A DNA stretch of 64,000 nt from Pseudomonas viridiflava (GTDB lineage: Bacteria > Pseudomonadota > Gammaproteobacteria > Pseudomonadales > Pseudomonadaceae): the NCBI RefSeq assembly GCF_900583165.1, contig NZ_UTKY01000091.1, positions 62,001 through 126,000 on the forward strand, written 5' to 3'. This document shows positions 51,603 to 60,011 of the stretch, piece after piece; position 1 is the stretch's first letter, and each line of letters starts with the position of its first letter. The notes beneath the pieces are model-generated. The model did not search any database. It was not told where the DNA came from and saw nothing but the letters and a program-made list of their open reading frames with translations. The position numbers were made by a program, and so were the translations under genes.

Positions 51603-51631
51603 TTGGGAACTGGGGCGCACACGGCTATAAT
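51603..51631 (+). promoter_or_regulatory. Promoter of ahcY
   Basis: TTGGGA (51603–51608), 17-bp spacer, TATAAT (51626–51631). Transcription would start near 51638, about 48 bases before the riboswitch. The leader first forms a hairpin AAAACGGT (51644–51651) / ACCGTTTT (51666–51673). Confidence 0.75.
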
Positions 51632-51684
51632 CGGCGCCGTTTCAAAACGGTCATATCCACTTGTTACCGTTTTCCCGCCACCTG

Positions 51685-51784
51685 TCCGAGGGGCGCTGCA
51701 GCAGGTTCAACCTGTCAGGCTCGGATGGGGCGTTGTCTGGCCTGGTTCATCGGGCCTGATACTAAACGCACAACGGCGCCCATT
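51685..51784 (+). ncRNA. S-adenosylhomocysteine (SAH) riboswitch
   Basis: The conserved core CCGAGGGGCGCTGCAGC is followed by a variable hairpin (AGGTT-caac-CCT), then GTCAGGCTCGG and, after a spacer hairpin, ACGGCGCCCA. CCGAG pairs with CTCGG and the GGGCGC block with GCGCCC in the pseudoknot. This is the SAH-sensing aptamer known upstream of ahcY in Pseudomonas; SAH binding raises ahcY expression. The aptamer ends 26 bases before the start codon, so exposure of the GGAGG ribosome site is the probable output. Confidence 0.92.
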
Positions 51785-51809
51785 CGCACACTACGAATGG
51801 AGGCTCTTC

Positions 51810-53219
51810 ATGAGCGCTGTCAACACGCCTGCAGATTTCACCGACTACAAAGTCGCCGACATGTCCCTCGCTGCCTGGGGCCGTCGCGAAACCTTTATCG
51901 CCGAATCCGAAATGCCAGCCCTGATGGGTCTGCGTCGCAAGTACGCCGCTGAGCAACCGCTCAAAGGCGCCAAGATCCTCGGCTGCATCCACATGACCAT
52001 TCAGACTGCCGTGCTGATCGAAACCCTGGTTGCCCTGGGTGCCGAAGTGCGTTGGTCGTCCTGCAACATCTTCTCGACTCAAGACCAGGCCGCCGCTGCT
52101 ATCGCCGCTGCCGGTATCGCGGTATTCGCCTGGAAAGGCGAGACCGAAGAAGAGTACGAGTGGTGCCTGGAGCAAACCATCCTGAAAGATGGCGCGCCTT
52201 GGGATGCCAACATGATCCTCGACGACGGCGGCGACCTGACCGAGCTGCTGCACAAGAAATACCCGGCGATCCTGGACCGCGTCCACGGCGTGACCGAAGA
52301 AACCACCACCGGCGTACACCGCCTGCTGGACATGCTGGCCAAGGGCGAGCTGAAAATCCCGGCCATCAACGTCAACGACTCGGTGACCAAGAGCAAGAAC
52401 GACAACAAGTACGGCTGCCGTCACAGCCTCAACGACGCCATCAAGCGCGGCACCGACCACCTGCTGTCGGGCAAGCAAGCCCTGGTGATCGGCTACGGTG
52501 ACGTGGGCAAGGGTTCGTCCCAGTCCCTGCGCCAGGAAGGCATGATCGTTAAAGTTTCCGAAGTTGACCCGATCTGCGCCATGCAAGCCTGCATGGACGG
52601 TTTCGAAGTGGTTTCGCCGTTCATTGACGGCCAGAACGACGGCACCGAAGCGAGCATCGACAAGGCACTGCTGGGCAAAATCGACCTGATCGTGACCACC
52701 ACCGGCAACGTGAATGTTTGCGACTCGAACATGCTCAAAGCCCTGAAAAAGCGTGCTGTTGTCTGCAACATCGGCCACTTTGACAACGAAATCGACACCG
52801 CTTTCATGCGCAAGAACTGGGCATGGGAAGAAGTGAAGCCACAGGTACACAAGGTTCACCGTACCGGCGCGGGCGATTTCGACCCACAGAATGACGACTA
52901 CCTGATCCTGCTGGCTGAAGGCCGCCTGGTTAACCTGGGCAACGCCACTGGCCACCCAAGCCGTATCATGGACGGCTCGTTCGCCAACCAGGTACTGGCG
53001 CAGATCTTCCTGTTCGACCAGAAATACGCCGACCTGTCGCCAGCCCAAAAAGCCGAGCGCCTGACGGTAGAAGTACTGCCGAAGAAACTCGACGAAGAAG
53101 TGGCCCTGGAAATGGTCCGCGGCTTCGGCGGCGTAGTGACTCAACTGACCAAGACCCAGGCCGACTACATCGGCGTGACCGTTGAAGGTCCGTTCAAGCC
53201 GCACGCTTACCGCTACTGA
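51810..53219 (+). CDS. ahcY: S-adenosylhomocysteine hydrolase
   Basis: A 469-residue NAD-dependent enzyme splitting SAH into adenosine and homocysteine, removing the product inhibitor of methyltransferases. The NAD fold ALVIGYGDVGKGSSQSLR (about residue 225) and substrate-binding regions CNIFSTQDQAAAAI and SVTKSKNDNKYG are visible; the C-terminal FKPHAYRY is the family ending. ATG 51810 follows TGGAGG and the SAH riboswitch. It lies directly before metF, which supplies methyl groups to remake methionine. Confidence 0.97.
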   Translation: MSAVNTPADFTDYKVADMSLAAWGRRETFIAESEMPALMGLRRKYAAEQPLKGAKILGCIHMTIQTAVLIETLVALGAEVRWSSCNIFSTQDQAAAAIAAAGIAVFAWKGETEEEYEWCLEQTILKDGAPWDANMILDDGGDLTELLHKKYPAILDRVHGVTEETTTGVHRLLDMLAKGELKIPAINVNDSVTKSKNDNKYGCRHSLNDAIKRGTDHLLSGKQALVIGYGDVGKGSSQSLRQEGMIVKVSEVDPICAMQACMDGFEVVSPFIDGQNDGTEASIDKALLGKIDLIVTTTGNVNVCDSNMLKALKKRAVVCNIGHFDNEIDTAFMRKNWAWEEVKPQVHKVHRTGAGDFDPQNDDYLILLAEGRLVNLGNATGHPSRIMDGSFANQVLAQIFLFDQKYADLSPAQKAERLTVEVLPKKLDEEVALEMVRGFGGVVTQLTKTQADYIGVTVEGPFKPHAYRY

Positions 53220-53220
53220 T

Positions 53221-53261
53221 AAGCCTGTGCCCGCGCTCTATCTAGAAGGGAGCGGGCTTTG
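53221..53261 (+). terminator. Probable terminator of ahcY
   Basis: GCCCGC-GCTC and GGAGCGGGC form an imperfect stem, followed by TTTGAATG. It abuts a REP doublet. Confidence 0.55.
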
Positions 53262-53369
53262 AATGTGGGAGGGGGCTTGCCCCCGATAGCGGTTAACCAG
53301 CCAGCAGATGTGTTGGCTGGCACTCCCTCATCGGGGGCAAGTCGAATCGTCGCACCGCCCCTCCCACAT
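53262..53369. repeat. Mixed REP doublet between ahcY and metF
   Basis: The left arm is the standard short form; the right arm is the enlarged form ATCGGGGGCAAGTCGAATCG/TCGCACCGCCCCTCCCAC. The unequal arms leave an unpaired bulge in the hairpin. Confidence 0.88.
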
Positions 53370-53417
53370 TAAATCGGTGCATGACTTCCGGTATCTGAGT
53401 TTCATAGGGTTATTACC

Positions 53418-54263
53418 ATGTCCCAAGACCGTCGCTACAGCTTCGAGTTCTTCCCGACCAAGACCGATGCTGGGCATGAAAAACTGATGGCGACTGCCAC
53501 GCAGTTGGCCAGCTACAACCCCGACTTCTTCTCCTGCACCTACGGCGCCGGCGGCTCGACCCGTGACCGCACGATCAACACCGTGTTGCAGCTCGAAAGC
53601 CAAGTCAAAGTTCCCGCCGCTCCGCACTTGTCGTGCGTGGGCGACAGCAAGGACGACCTGCGCGGCCTGCTGACCCAATACAAGAGCGCCGGCATCAAGC
53701 GCATCGTCGCGCTGCGCGGTGACCTGCCATCCGGCATGGGCATGGCCAGTGGCGAGTTGCGCTACGCCAACGACTTGGTGAGCTTCATCCGTGAAGAAAG
53801 CGGCGATCACTTCCATATCGAAGTGGCGGCGTACCCGGAAATGCACCCTCAGGCACGCAACTTCGAAGAAGACTTGAAGAACTTCGTGCGCAAGGCTAAC
53901 GCCGGCGCCAACAGTGCGATCACGCAGTACTTCTTCAACGCCGACAGCTACTTTTACTTCGTTGAGCGGGTACGGGCGATGGGTGTAAACATCCCGATCG
54001 TGCCGGGCATCATGCCGATTACCAACTACAGCAAGCTGGCACGGTTCTCCGACGCCTGCGGCGCCGAGATCCCACGCTGGGTGCGCAAGCAACTGGAAGC
54101 CTACGGCGATGACGTCAAGAGCATCCAGGCGTTCGGTGAGCAGGTCATCACAGAAATGTGTGAAAGTTTGTTGCAAGGTGGCGCGCCCGGCTTGCACTTC
54201 TATACCCTGAATCAGGCTGAGCCGAGCCTCGCTATCTGGAACAACCTCAAGCTGCCACGCTGA
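53418..54263 (+). CDS. metF: 5,10-methylenetetrahydrofolate reductase
   Basis: A 281-residue FAD-containing TIM barrel reducing methylene-THF to methyl-THF. SFEFFPTKTDAGHEKL is the start of the barrel with the conserved Glu, YGAGGSTRDRT and LRGDLPSG bind folate or flavin, and FFNADSYFYFVE and PGIMPITNY follow. Single-domain length as in other bacterial MetF. It follows ahcY by about 200 bases with a REP between. Confidence 0.95.
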   Translation: MSQDRRYSFEFFPTKTDAGHEKLMATATQLASYNPDFFSCTYGAGGSTRDRTINTVLQLESQVKVPAAPHLSCVGDSKDDLRGLLTQYKSAGIKRIVALRGDLPSGMGMASGELRYANDLVSFIREESGDHFHIEVAAYPEMHPQARNFEEDLKNFVRKANAGANSAITQYFFNADSYFYFVERVRAMGVNIPIVPGIMPITNYSKLARFSDACGAEIPRWVRKQLEAYGDDVKSIQAFGEQVITEMCESLLQGGAPGLHFYTLNQAEPSLAIWNNLKLPR

Positions 54264-54282
54264 GGCCCGTTCAAGCAGCACC

Positions 54283-54312
54283 CAGGCCCTCGTTTATACG
54301 GGGGCTTTTTTT
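54283..54312 (+). terminator. Rho-independent terminator of metF
   Basis: A GGCCCTCG / CGGGGGCT-like stem (one wobble) with loop TTTATA, followed by seven T. Confidence 0.85.
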
Positions 54313-54345
54313 GTTCATATCTCCCGGAAAGGAAGCCAGCAGTAA

Positions 54346-55428
54346 ATGAATACAGCGTCCCCGACTCCCCGCCCCCAGCTGATTTATCTGGTTTTCGGCG
54401 CCGAGACTTACCACCAGGAAGCGGTATTCAGCATCGCCAGCGCCCTGGCCCACCTGGGCGGGCCCGACGACATGCCATTGGACATCCAGGTGTTCAGTGA
54501 CAACCTGACGCCTTATCGTGATCTGCCTGTGCAAGCCCACCTGCTGGACGAAGCCACCCGCAAAGGCTGGTGCGAGCCCCACGGCTACCATTTCCGCACC
54601 AAGCACGTGCTATTGCGCCAGGTACTACAGACGGCAGAGCGGGCGCTGCTGATCGACACCGATACGTTTTTCCACGACTCGCCCATGGCGCTGTTCGAGC
54701 GCGTCGCTCCCGGCACGCTGCTGTGCAATGCCTTCCACGCCAAATACGGCGATAACCGCGAAGGCGTGCTGTATGAAACCCTCGCCAAGCATCTGGCAGA
54801 GCGCGGCCTGGCGGACAACGATATGTGGCTGCTTAACTCCGGGGTCATCGGTATCACGCAACAAGAGGCGTACTTGCTGGACCGCTCGATTGAACTGATG
54901 GACGAACTGTTCCCGATGGCGAGGGGCGCGTACACCCTGGAAGAGTTTTGCCTGTCGGTGGCGGCCTACCACAAGGTCAACGTGCGTCAGTGCCCTGACC
55001 TGATCCATCACTACTGGAGCCGCAAACAATTGTTCCGCGCCAAGGTCAAGGCATGGATCGCCAAGCACGCGGCCAGCCCCATCAGCGCCGCCGCCCTGGC
55101 CGACACCCGCAGGGTCTCCGCCCATCTGCCGCGGCCGCCGCGCCTGCAACGTCTGATGTACAAGCTGATCACTATGGCCCTGCCCAAACGTAAGCAGCAG
55201 TTCATCCGCGAGATTCTCTACGGTTGCTACGAACACGAAAACGAGTTCGACCAAGCCTGCGGCCCGGTGTGGTGGGAAAAAGCCCGGCAGAACCAGGAAC
55301 AGCGGCAGAAATGCCCGGTCGACGCCCACCAGTTGGAACACTGGTTCGCCAATCCACTGGTGCGCTTGATTCTCGGCGAGCGACGCGCAGCCATCTACGA
55401 ACACCTGATGACTTCGGAAACGAAATAG
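54346..55428 (+). CDS. Predicted GT-A-fold glycosyltransferase
   Basis: A 360-residue cytoplasmic protein without signal peptide. The first 200 residues look like a nucleotide-sugar domain: a beta strand LIYLVFGAETYHQEAV, VFSDNLTPYRDL, and a DxD motif in LLIDTDTFFHDSPMALF (about residue 104), then DNDMWLLNSGVIGI with the Asn-Ser-Gly pattern found in family 8-type transferases. The second half is basic and helical. It is not in an evident LPS or capsule cluster. AAGGAAG lies upstream of the ATG. Fold is a fair guess; acceptor and sugar are unknown. Confidence 0.65.
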   Translation: MNTASPTPRPQLIYLVFGAETYHQEAVFSIASALAHLGGPDDMPLDIQVFSDNLTPYRDLPVQAHLLDEATRKGWCEPHGYHFRTKHVLLRQVLQTAERALLIDTDTFFHDSPMALFERVAPGTLLCNAFHAKYGDNREGVLYETLAKHLAERGLADNDMWLLNSGVIGITQQEAYLLDRSIELMDELFPMARGAYTLEEFCLSVAAYHKVNVRQCPDLIHHYWSRKQLFRAKVKAWIAKHAASPISAAALADTRRVSAHLPRPPRLQRLMYKLITMALPKRKQQFIREILYGCYEHENEFDQACGPVWWEKARQNQEQRQKCPVDAHQLEHWFANPLVRLILGERRAAIYEHLMTSETK

Positions 55429-55491
55429 CGCCGCCTGCAGATGCGTGTGCCAGAGCTTCTCTTTAAGGCTGGAGCGTCGTAACCTCAGGGC

Positions 55492-56283
55492 ATGCCCGTC
55501 ATTCTTAAGCTGTTGACCGCTGCGCTATTCACTTGCCTGAGCCTGGCCGCTTATGGCGAGAAATTGCGCATTGTCACCGAGCCCTGGGCGCCTTACGTGT
55601 ATGAAGAGCAGGGCGCCATGCGCGGGCTTGATTACGAAACCACGGTGGCCGTGTTTCAGCGCTTGGGGGTTGAAGTGCAGTGGCAGTTCCTGCCCTGGAA
55701 GCGCTGCCTGGCCATGCTTGACCAGGGCCACGCCGACGGCGCGCTGGATATTTTCCACAGCCACGACCGCGACGCCCTGCTGCTGTACCCCAGCGAACCG
55801 CTGTCGGAAGTGCAATTCGTGCTGTTCTACGCCAACGACCGCCCTCACAAGGCCCAGACCCTGGATGACCTGCGCGGCCTTACCGTCGGTATTTCGCCGG
55901 GCTACCTGTATGGCACGCCCTTCAGCGACTCCACCCTGTTCAACCGCGAAGCGGCACCCAGCCATGAAGCCAACTTCGGCAAACTATTGCTGGGTCGCAT
56001 CGACCTGGTGATTACCGACCGCCGCGTCGGCCAGCATGTGATCAAGGCAATGGGCCTGGAGGGCAAGGTCAGCCAGGCGCCCATGGTGGTCAGCCGTCAG
56101 CAGCAATTTCTCGCGGTGCGTCGTGGCGCAGGCATGGACCTGCTGGTGCAACGCTTTGCCGCTGAGCTCAAGCGGTTCAAGGAGGAGCCCGCCTACGCTG
56201 CCCTGAGCGCCAAATACGGTGGATTCCAGGCAAATACGGCCTCAGGACACACCGTTGAGCAGCAGGAAAGCAGCGCGCCGTGA
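55492..56283 (+). CDS. Orphan periplasmic solute-binding protein (SBP family 3)
   Basis: A 263-residue protein with a signal peptide (VILKLLTAALFTCLSLAAYG, cleavage about residue 21) and the family 3 fold starting LRIVTEPWAPYVYEE. DYETTVAVFQRLGVEVQWQF and the hinge WKRCLAMLDQGHADGALD follow the usual order. No permease genes are adjacent. It resembles the orphan protein at 26131–26868 in architecture. Ligand unknown. Confidence 0.8.
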   Translation: MPVILKLLTAALFTCLSLAAYGEKLRIVTEPWAPYVYEEQGAMRGLDYETTVAVFQRLGVEVQWQFLPWKRCLAMLDQGHADGALDIFHSHDRDALLLYPSEPLSEVQFVLFYANDRPHKAQTLDDLRGLTVGISPGYLYGTPFSDSTLFNREAAPSHEANFGKLLLGRIDLVITDRRVGQHVIKAMGLEGKVSQAPMVVSRQQQFLAVRRGAGMDLLVQRFAAELKRFKEEPAYAALSAKYGGFQANTASGHTVEQQESSAP

Positions 56284-56289
56284 TTGCTC

Positions 56290-56505
56290 TGTTATACTCC
56301 GGCCTTTCCGCCAGGCTTACGCCCGGCCGCTGAGGTCTTGAAAACGGCACCCAACCCCGCTACTGCGCAGCTTTGAAGCCCGCGCGAGCCGGTGGAGTGC
56401 CCGCCAGACGCAGCAGGACCGGACGGGATAACGCTCCCCTAAGCGTCATTCACGCCCGGCAAGATTATCCCTTTGGGCCAAGCCCTAACTAAAACAGGAT
56501 TACTC
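56290..56505 (+). promoter_or_regulatory. Extended -10 promoter and long leader of rhlE
   Basis: TGT-TATACT (56290–56298) is an extended -10 element; no good -35 is present. It would give a leader of about 200 bases, GC-rich, with at least one clear hairpin (ACGCT–CCCCTA–AGCGT, about 56434–56450) and several GCCCGGC-type blocks able to pair. Long leaders are common for RNA-helicase genes under cold-shock or autoregulation. I do not recognise a named RNA family. Confidence 0.5.
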
Positions 56506-58398
56506 ATGTCCTTTGCTTCCCTCGGTCTCTCCGAGGCTTTAGTCCGCGCCATCGAGGCAGCGGGCTATACCGAGCCTACTCCGGTGCAACAGCGGGCCAT
56601 TCCCGCCGTGTTGCAAGGTCGCGACCTGATGGTTGCGGCTCAGACAGGTACTGGTAAAACCGGTGGCTTCGCCCTCCCGATTCTGGAGCGGTTGTTTCCC
56701 AACGGTCACCCGGACAAATCCCAACGTCACGGCCCGCGCCAACCGCGCGTACTGGTCCTGACCCCCACCCGCGAACTCGCCGCTCAAGTGCACGACAGCT
56801 TCAAGCTGTATGCCCGCGACTTGAAGTTCGTCAGCGCCTGCATCTTCGGCGGCGTCGGCATGAACCCACAGGTTCAGGCCATGTCCCGTGGTGTGGACGT
56901 GCTGGTGGCCTGCCCTGGTCGCTTGCTCGACCTGTGCGGCCAAGGCAGCGTCGACCTGTCCCACGTCGAAATCCTCGTGTTGGACGAAGCTGACCGCATG
57001 CTCGACATGGGCTTTGTCCATGACGTAAAAAAAGTCCTCGCCCGCCTGCCGGCCAAACGCCAGAACCTGCTGTTTTCGGCAACGTTCTCCCAGGACATCA
57101 CTGCCCTGGCCGGCAAGCTGCTGCACAACCCGGAACGCATCGAAGTCACGCCGCCGAACACCACGGTCGAGCGTATCGAGCAACGCGTGTTCCGCCTGGC
57201 CGCCAGCCACAAGCGTGCGCTGCTGGCCCACCTGATCACCGCAGGCGCCTGGGAACAGGTGCTGGTGTTCACCCGCACCAAGCACGGCGCCAACCGCCTG
57301 GCCGAGTACCTGGACAAGCACGGCCTCACCGCCGTCGCCATCCACGGCAACAAGAGCCAGAACGCGCGCACCAAGGCTTTGGCTGACTTCAAGGCCGGAA
57401 CCGTGCGCATCCTGGTGGCAACCGATATCGCCGCTCGCGGCTTGGATATCGACCAGTTGCCACACGTGGTCAACTTCGAGCTGCCAAACGTCGATGAAGA
57501 CTACGTGCACCGTATCGGCCGTACCGGCCGTGCCGGTCGCTCGGGTGAGGCCATCTCCCTGGTTGCCCCGGACGAAGAAAAACTGCTGAAAAGCATCGAG
57601 CGCATGACCAAGCAGAAAATCGCCGACGGCGATCTGATGGGCTTCGATGCCAGCGCCGTGGAGGCTGAGAAGCCAGAAGCGCGCGAGCGTCCGGATGTGC
57701 GTAACCCGCGCAACCCTCGCGGTCCGAAGGGCGATGGCCCGAACGGCGGCGGTGGTGGCGGTGGTCGTCGCGACAAGGGCAAAGACAAGGGCGGCAAGGA
57801 AAAAGCGCCAACCAACGGCCGTGGCGAACGCCCAGCCCGCGAACAAAAGCCCCGTGAAGGCACCCCGGCCCGCGAACAGCGCCAGCCGAGCCAGCCGCCA
57901 CGCGCTGCCGCTGACCGTGCACCGGACGAGTTCCTCGACGACGACGTGGATAACTTCGGTAACCGCGTTGACTACGTGCCTCAGGCCAAACCGGCCCAAG
58001 GCCGCGGCCGTCGTCCTGGTGCTCCGGCACAGGGTGCTGGCACCGGCAGCAGCGCGCCACGTGGCGGTCAGCCTCAGGGCGGTCGTCAGAACGCTCCGCG
58101 CAACAGCAGCGGCGGCACTACCGGTACGCCACCTGCCAAGCGCAGCGGCCCGCGCAGTGGTGCACCACGCGATGGCCAGGCTCGCCGCGAAGATTCGCGC
58201 AGCAACAACCGCCGCCCGGCCCGTGACGACCAGCCTCGTTCGTCCGAGCCAGCGGTGCAGAACCCACGCGGTGGCCCAGCGCCAAAGATCATTCACAAGG
58301 AGTCGAAAGCGGATCGCTTCCCGACACCCGAGCAGTTGGATCAACTGCCAGGCCGTCCTCGTGGTGAAAAACCAGCGCTGCTGACTCGCAACCGCTGA
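56506..58398 (+). CDS. rhlE: ATP-dependent RNA helicase RhlE with long basic tail
   Basis: A 630-residue DEAD-box protein. The helicase core covers about residues 1–380 (AAQTGTGKTGG, PTRELAAQ, DEADRMLDMGF, SAT, VATDIAARGLDI, HRIGRTGRAG). A low-complexity basic tail of about 250 residues follows, rich in Arg, Gly, Pro and Asp (for example GPNGGGGGGGRRDKGKDKGG), ending KADRFPTPEQLDQLPGRPRG. Such tails bind RNA and drive condensation; Pseudomonas RhlE proteins are known for long tails. ATG 56506 (MSFASLGLSEAL) follows ACAGGA. A strong terminator follows. Confidence 0.92.
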   Translation: MSFASLGLSEALVRAIEAAGYTEPTPVQQRAIPAVLQGRDLMVAAQTGTGKTGGFALPILERLFPNGHPDKSQRHGPRQPRVLVLTPTRELAAQVHDSFKLYARDLKFVSACIFGGVGMNPQVQAMSRGVDVLVACPGRLLDLCGQGSVDLSHVEILVLDEADRMLDMGFVHDVKKVLARLPAKRQNLLFSATFSQDITALAGKLLHNPERIEVTPPNTTVERIEQRVFRLAASHKRALLAHLITAGAWEQVLVFTRTKHGANRLAEYLDKHGLTAVAIHGNKSQNARTKALADFKAGTVRILVATDIAARGLDIDQLPHVVNFELPNVDEDYVHRIGRTGRAGRSGEAISLVAPDEEKLLKSIERMTKQKIADGDLMGFDASAVEAEKPEARERPDVRNPRNPRGPKGDGPNGGGGGGGRRDKGKDKGGKEKAPTNGRGERPAREQKPREGTPAREQRQPSQPPRAAADRAPDEFLDDDVDNFGNRVDYVPQAKPAQGRGRRPGAPAQGAGTGSSAPRGGQPQGGRQNAPRNSSGGTTGTPPAKRSGPRSGAPRDGQARREDSRSNNRRPARDDQPRSSEPAVQNPRGGPAPKIIHKESKADRFPTPEQLDQLPGRPRGEKPALLTRNR

Positions 58399-58413
58399 GT
58401 TTCAGCGCCGCAT

Positions 58414-58453
58414 AAAAAATGCCCCGCCTCTTTCGAAGCGGGGCATTTTTTTG
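58414..58453. terminator. Rho-independent terminator of rhlE
   Basis: AAAAAATGCCCCGC–CTCTTTCGAA–GCGGGGCATTTTTTT. A perfect stem with A- and U-tracts, likely bidirectional. Confidence 0.92.
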
Positions 58454-58488
58454 GACTGGCAATTAACTTGAACATTGTGAAATCTAAA

Positions 58489-58576
58489 TGTGGGAGGGGG
58501 CTTGCTCCCGATTACGGTGTGTCAGACACATACTTGTCACTGACCCACCGCAATCGGGGGCAAGCCCCCTCCCACA
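58489..58576. repeat. REP doublet between rhlE and yceI
   Basis: Head-to-head; the left arm has the CTTGCTCCC variant while the right arm is standard GGGGGCAAG, so one stem position is a mismatch. Confidence 0.88.
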
Positions 58577-58599
58577 TTGGACACAATGCCAGGCAGAAA

Positions 58600-59178
58600 T
58601 TACTTCTGCTTCACACCTTCCAGCGAGATTTCCAGGTCCGCAGTCTGCGAAGTCGGGCCTGGGCCTTTGATGCCGAAGTCGTTCAGGTTCAGCGTGGTGG
58701 TGGCGTTGAAGCCAGCACGTTCGCCGCCCCATGGGTCTTTGCCTTCACCGTTGAAAGTGGCCTTGAAGGTCACTGGCTTGGTCACGCCGTGGAACGTCAG
58801 GTCGCCCGTCACGTCAGCGGTTTTTGCGCCGGTGGACTTAACAGCGGTGGACACAAACTTGGCGTCGGCAAACTTGGCAACGTCCAGGAAGTCTTTGCTG
58901 GCGATGTGCTTGTCACGCTCAGCGTGGTTGGACCACAGGCTGGCGGTTTTCACGTCGACGGCGATTTTGCTGGCTTCAGGCTTGGCTGCGTCCCAGCTGA
59001 ACGTACCATCCCAGTCCTTGAAGGTACCGTGGATGAAGCTGTAGCCCAGGTGGCTGATTTTCCAATCGATGAAGGCGTGCTGGCCTTCTTTGTCGATCTT
59101 GTAGTCAGCAGCCATCGCAGAACCGGCGGACAACAGAGCAGAACCGAGTGCCAGAGCGGCGAGAGTCTTCTTCAACAT
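58600..59178 (-). CDS. yceI: YceI-family periplasmic lipid-binding protein
   Basis: A 192-residue protein with a signal peptide (LKKTLAALALGSALLSAGSAMA) and the YceI lipocalin-like barrel: YKIDKEGQHAFIDWKISHLGYS, VDVKTASLWSNHAERDKH, and DLTFHGVTKPVTFKATFNG. Members bind polyisoprenoid lipids such as ubiquinone precursors. It is 32 bases downstream of the cytochrome b561 gene, the usual pairing. ATG 59178 is chosen; an upstream in-frame codon would precede the signal peptide. Confidence 0.9.
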   Translation of the reverse strand: MLKKTLAALALGSALLSAGSAMAADYKIDKEGQHAFIDWKISHLGYSFIHGTFKDWDGTFSWDAAKPEASKIAVDVKTASLWSNHAERDKHIASKDFLDVAKFADAKFVSTAVKSTGAKTADVTGDLTFHGVTKPVTFKATFNGEGKDPWGGERAGFNATTTLNLNDFGIKGPGPTSQTADLEISLEGVKQK

Positions 59179-59210
59179 GCTTTCTATTCCTTGTGAGTCG
59201 AGGTTGAACA

Positions 59211-59762
59211 TCAGGCTTTGCGCCCCAGCATTCGCGTCAGGGTCACATCACGATCAATGAAGTGGTGCTTCAGTGCGGCCACGCCGTGCAAGCCAGCGAA
59301 GACCACCAACACCCAGGCCAGGTACAAGTGCACCAGGCCTGCGTTGTCTGCCTGGTCCGGTAGACCGGAAACCACAGCAGGAATCTCAAAAAAACCAAAC
59401 ACCGGAATACCGACACCGTCTGCGGTGGAAATCAGGTAACCGGCGATCATCACCGCAAACAGCCCGAGATACAGGAACCCATGGCCAAAGGCGGCGCCAA
59501 TACGGGTCATGCGGCTGTAGCTGGCCAACGGTGGCGGCGGCGGGCTGATCAGGCGCCAGACAATACGCACCAGCATAATCGCGAACAGCGTAATGCCGAT
59601 GCTCTTGTGCAAGTCCGGTGCGTCTTTACGCCAGGCGCTGTAATAGTCCAGCCCGACCATCCACAAACCCAAGGCAAACAAGCCAAACACCACCAGGGCC
59701 ACGCCCCAGTGCAAAACCATGCTGACCCAGCCATAGCGGGCCGGTGAGTTGCGTAACTGCAT
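59211..59762 (-). CDS. Cytochrome b561
   Basis: A 183-residue membrane protein with four hydrophobic helices and conserved His residues that bind two b haems (VLHWGVALVVFG, DLHKSIGI, FGHGFLYLG, HLYLAWVLVVFAGLHGVAALKHH). Bacterial b561 proteins (CybB) shuttle electrons between quinone and oxidants such as superoxide. It forms an operon with yceI. An inverted repeat, AAAGCG–N8–CGCTTT, lies 54 bases upstream. Confidence 0.9.
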   Translation of the reverse strand: MQLRNSPARYGWVSMVLHWGVALVVFGLFALGLWMVGLDYYSAWRKDAPDLHKSIGITLFAIMLVRIVWRLISPPPPPLASYSRMTRIGAAFGHGFLYLGLFAVMIAGYLISTADGVGIPVFGFFEIPAVVSGLPDQADNAGLVHLYLAWVLVVFAGLHGVAALKHHFIDRDVTLTRMLGRKA

Positions 59763-59815
59763 GTACTTAATCCCGTAAGAGCTGCGCCCAAGACTAGCGC
59801 GTTACCTATCGAATT

Positions 59816-59835
59816 AAAGCGGAAAATTTCGCTTT
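59816..59835. promoter_or_regulatory. Inverted repeat upstream of the cytochrome b561–yceI operon
   Basis: AAAGCG (59816–59821) and CGCTTT (59830–59835) around GAAAATTT, with TATCGA on each side (about 59807 and 59842). The symmetry suggests a repressor or activator site for the leftward operon. No regulator assigned. Confidence 0.4.
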
Positions 59836-59953
59836 GAAATATCGAGAAATGTGATCTTGAGGTTATGAAGCGTAAATTAACCCCGGATTAAGGACTATCC
59901 CGAAGAAACGTGACAGACCGTCCTGTGTTTACTGTCAATTCGCAGGTAATGGG

Positions 59954-59982
59954 TTGTGACACAGTCGCCCATTGCATAGGCT
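59954..59982 (+). promoter_or_regulatory. Putative promoter of bioA–rsmE
   Basis: TTGTGA (59954–59959), 17-bp spacer, TAGGCT (59977–59982). Thirty bases lie between it and the bioA start. Confidence 0.45.
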
Positions 59983-60011
59983 TGCGCGATTGTTGCTTGA
60001 GGAGACGAACG

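Noticed and set aside
56539..58344. Long open frame opposite rhlE
   Set aside because: The frame stays open because of the GC-rich low-complexity tail; its Val/Ala/Thr-rich product is not protein-like.
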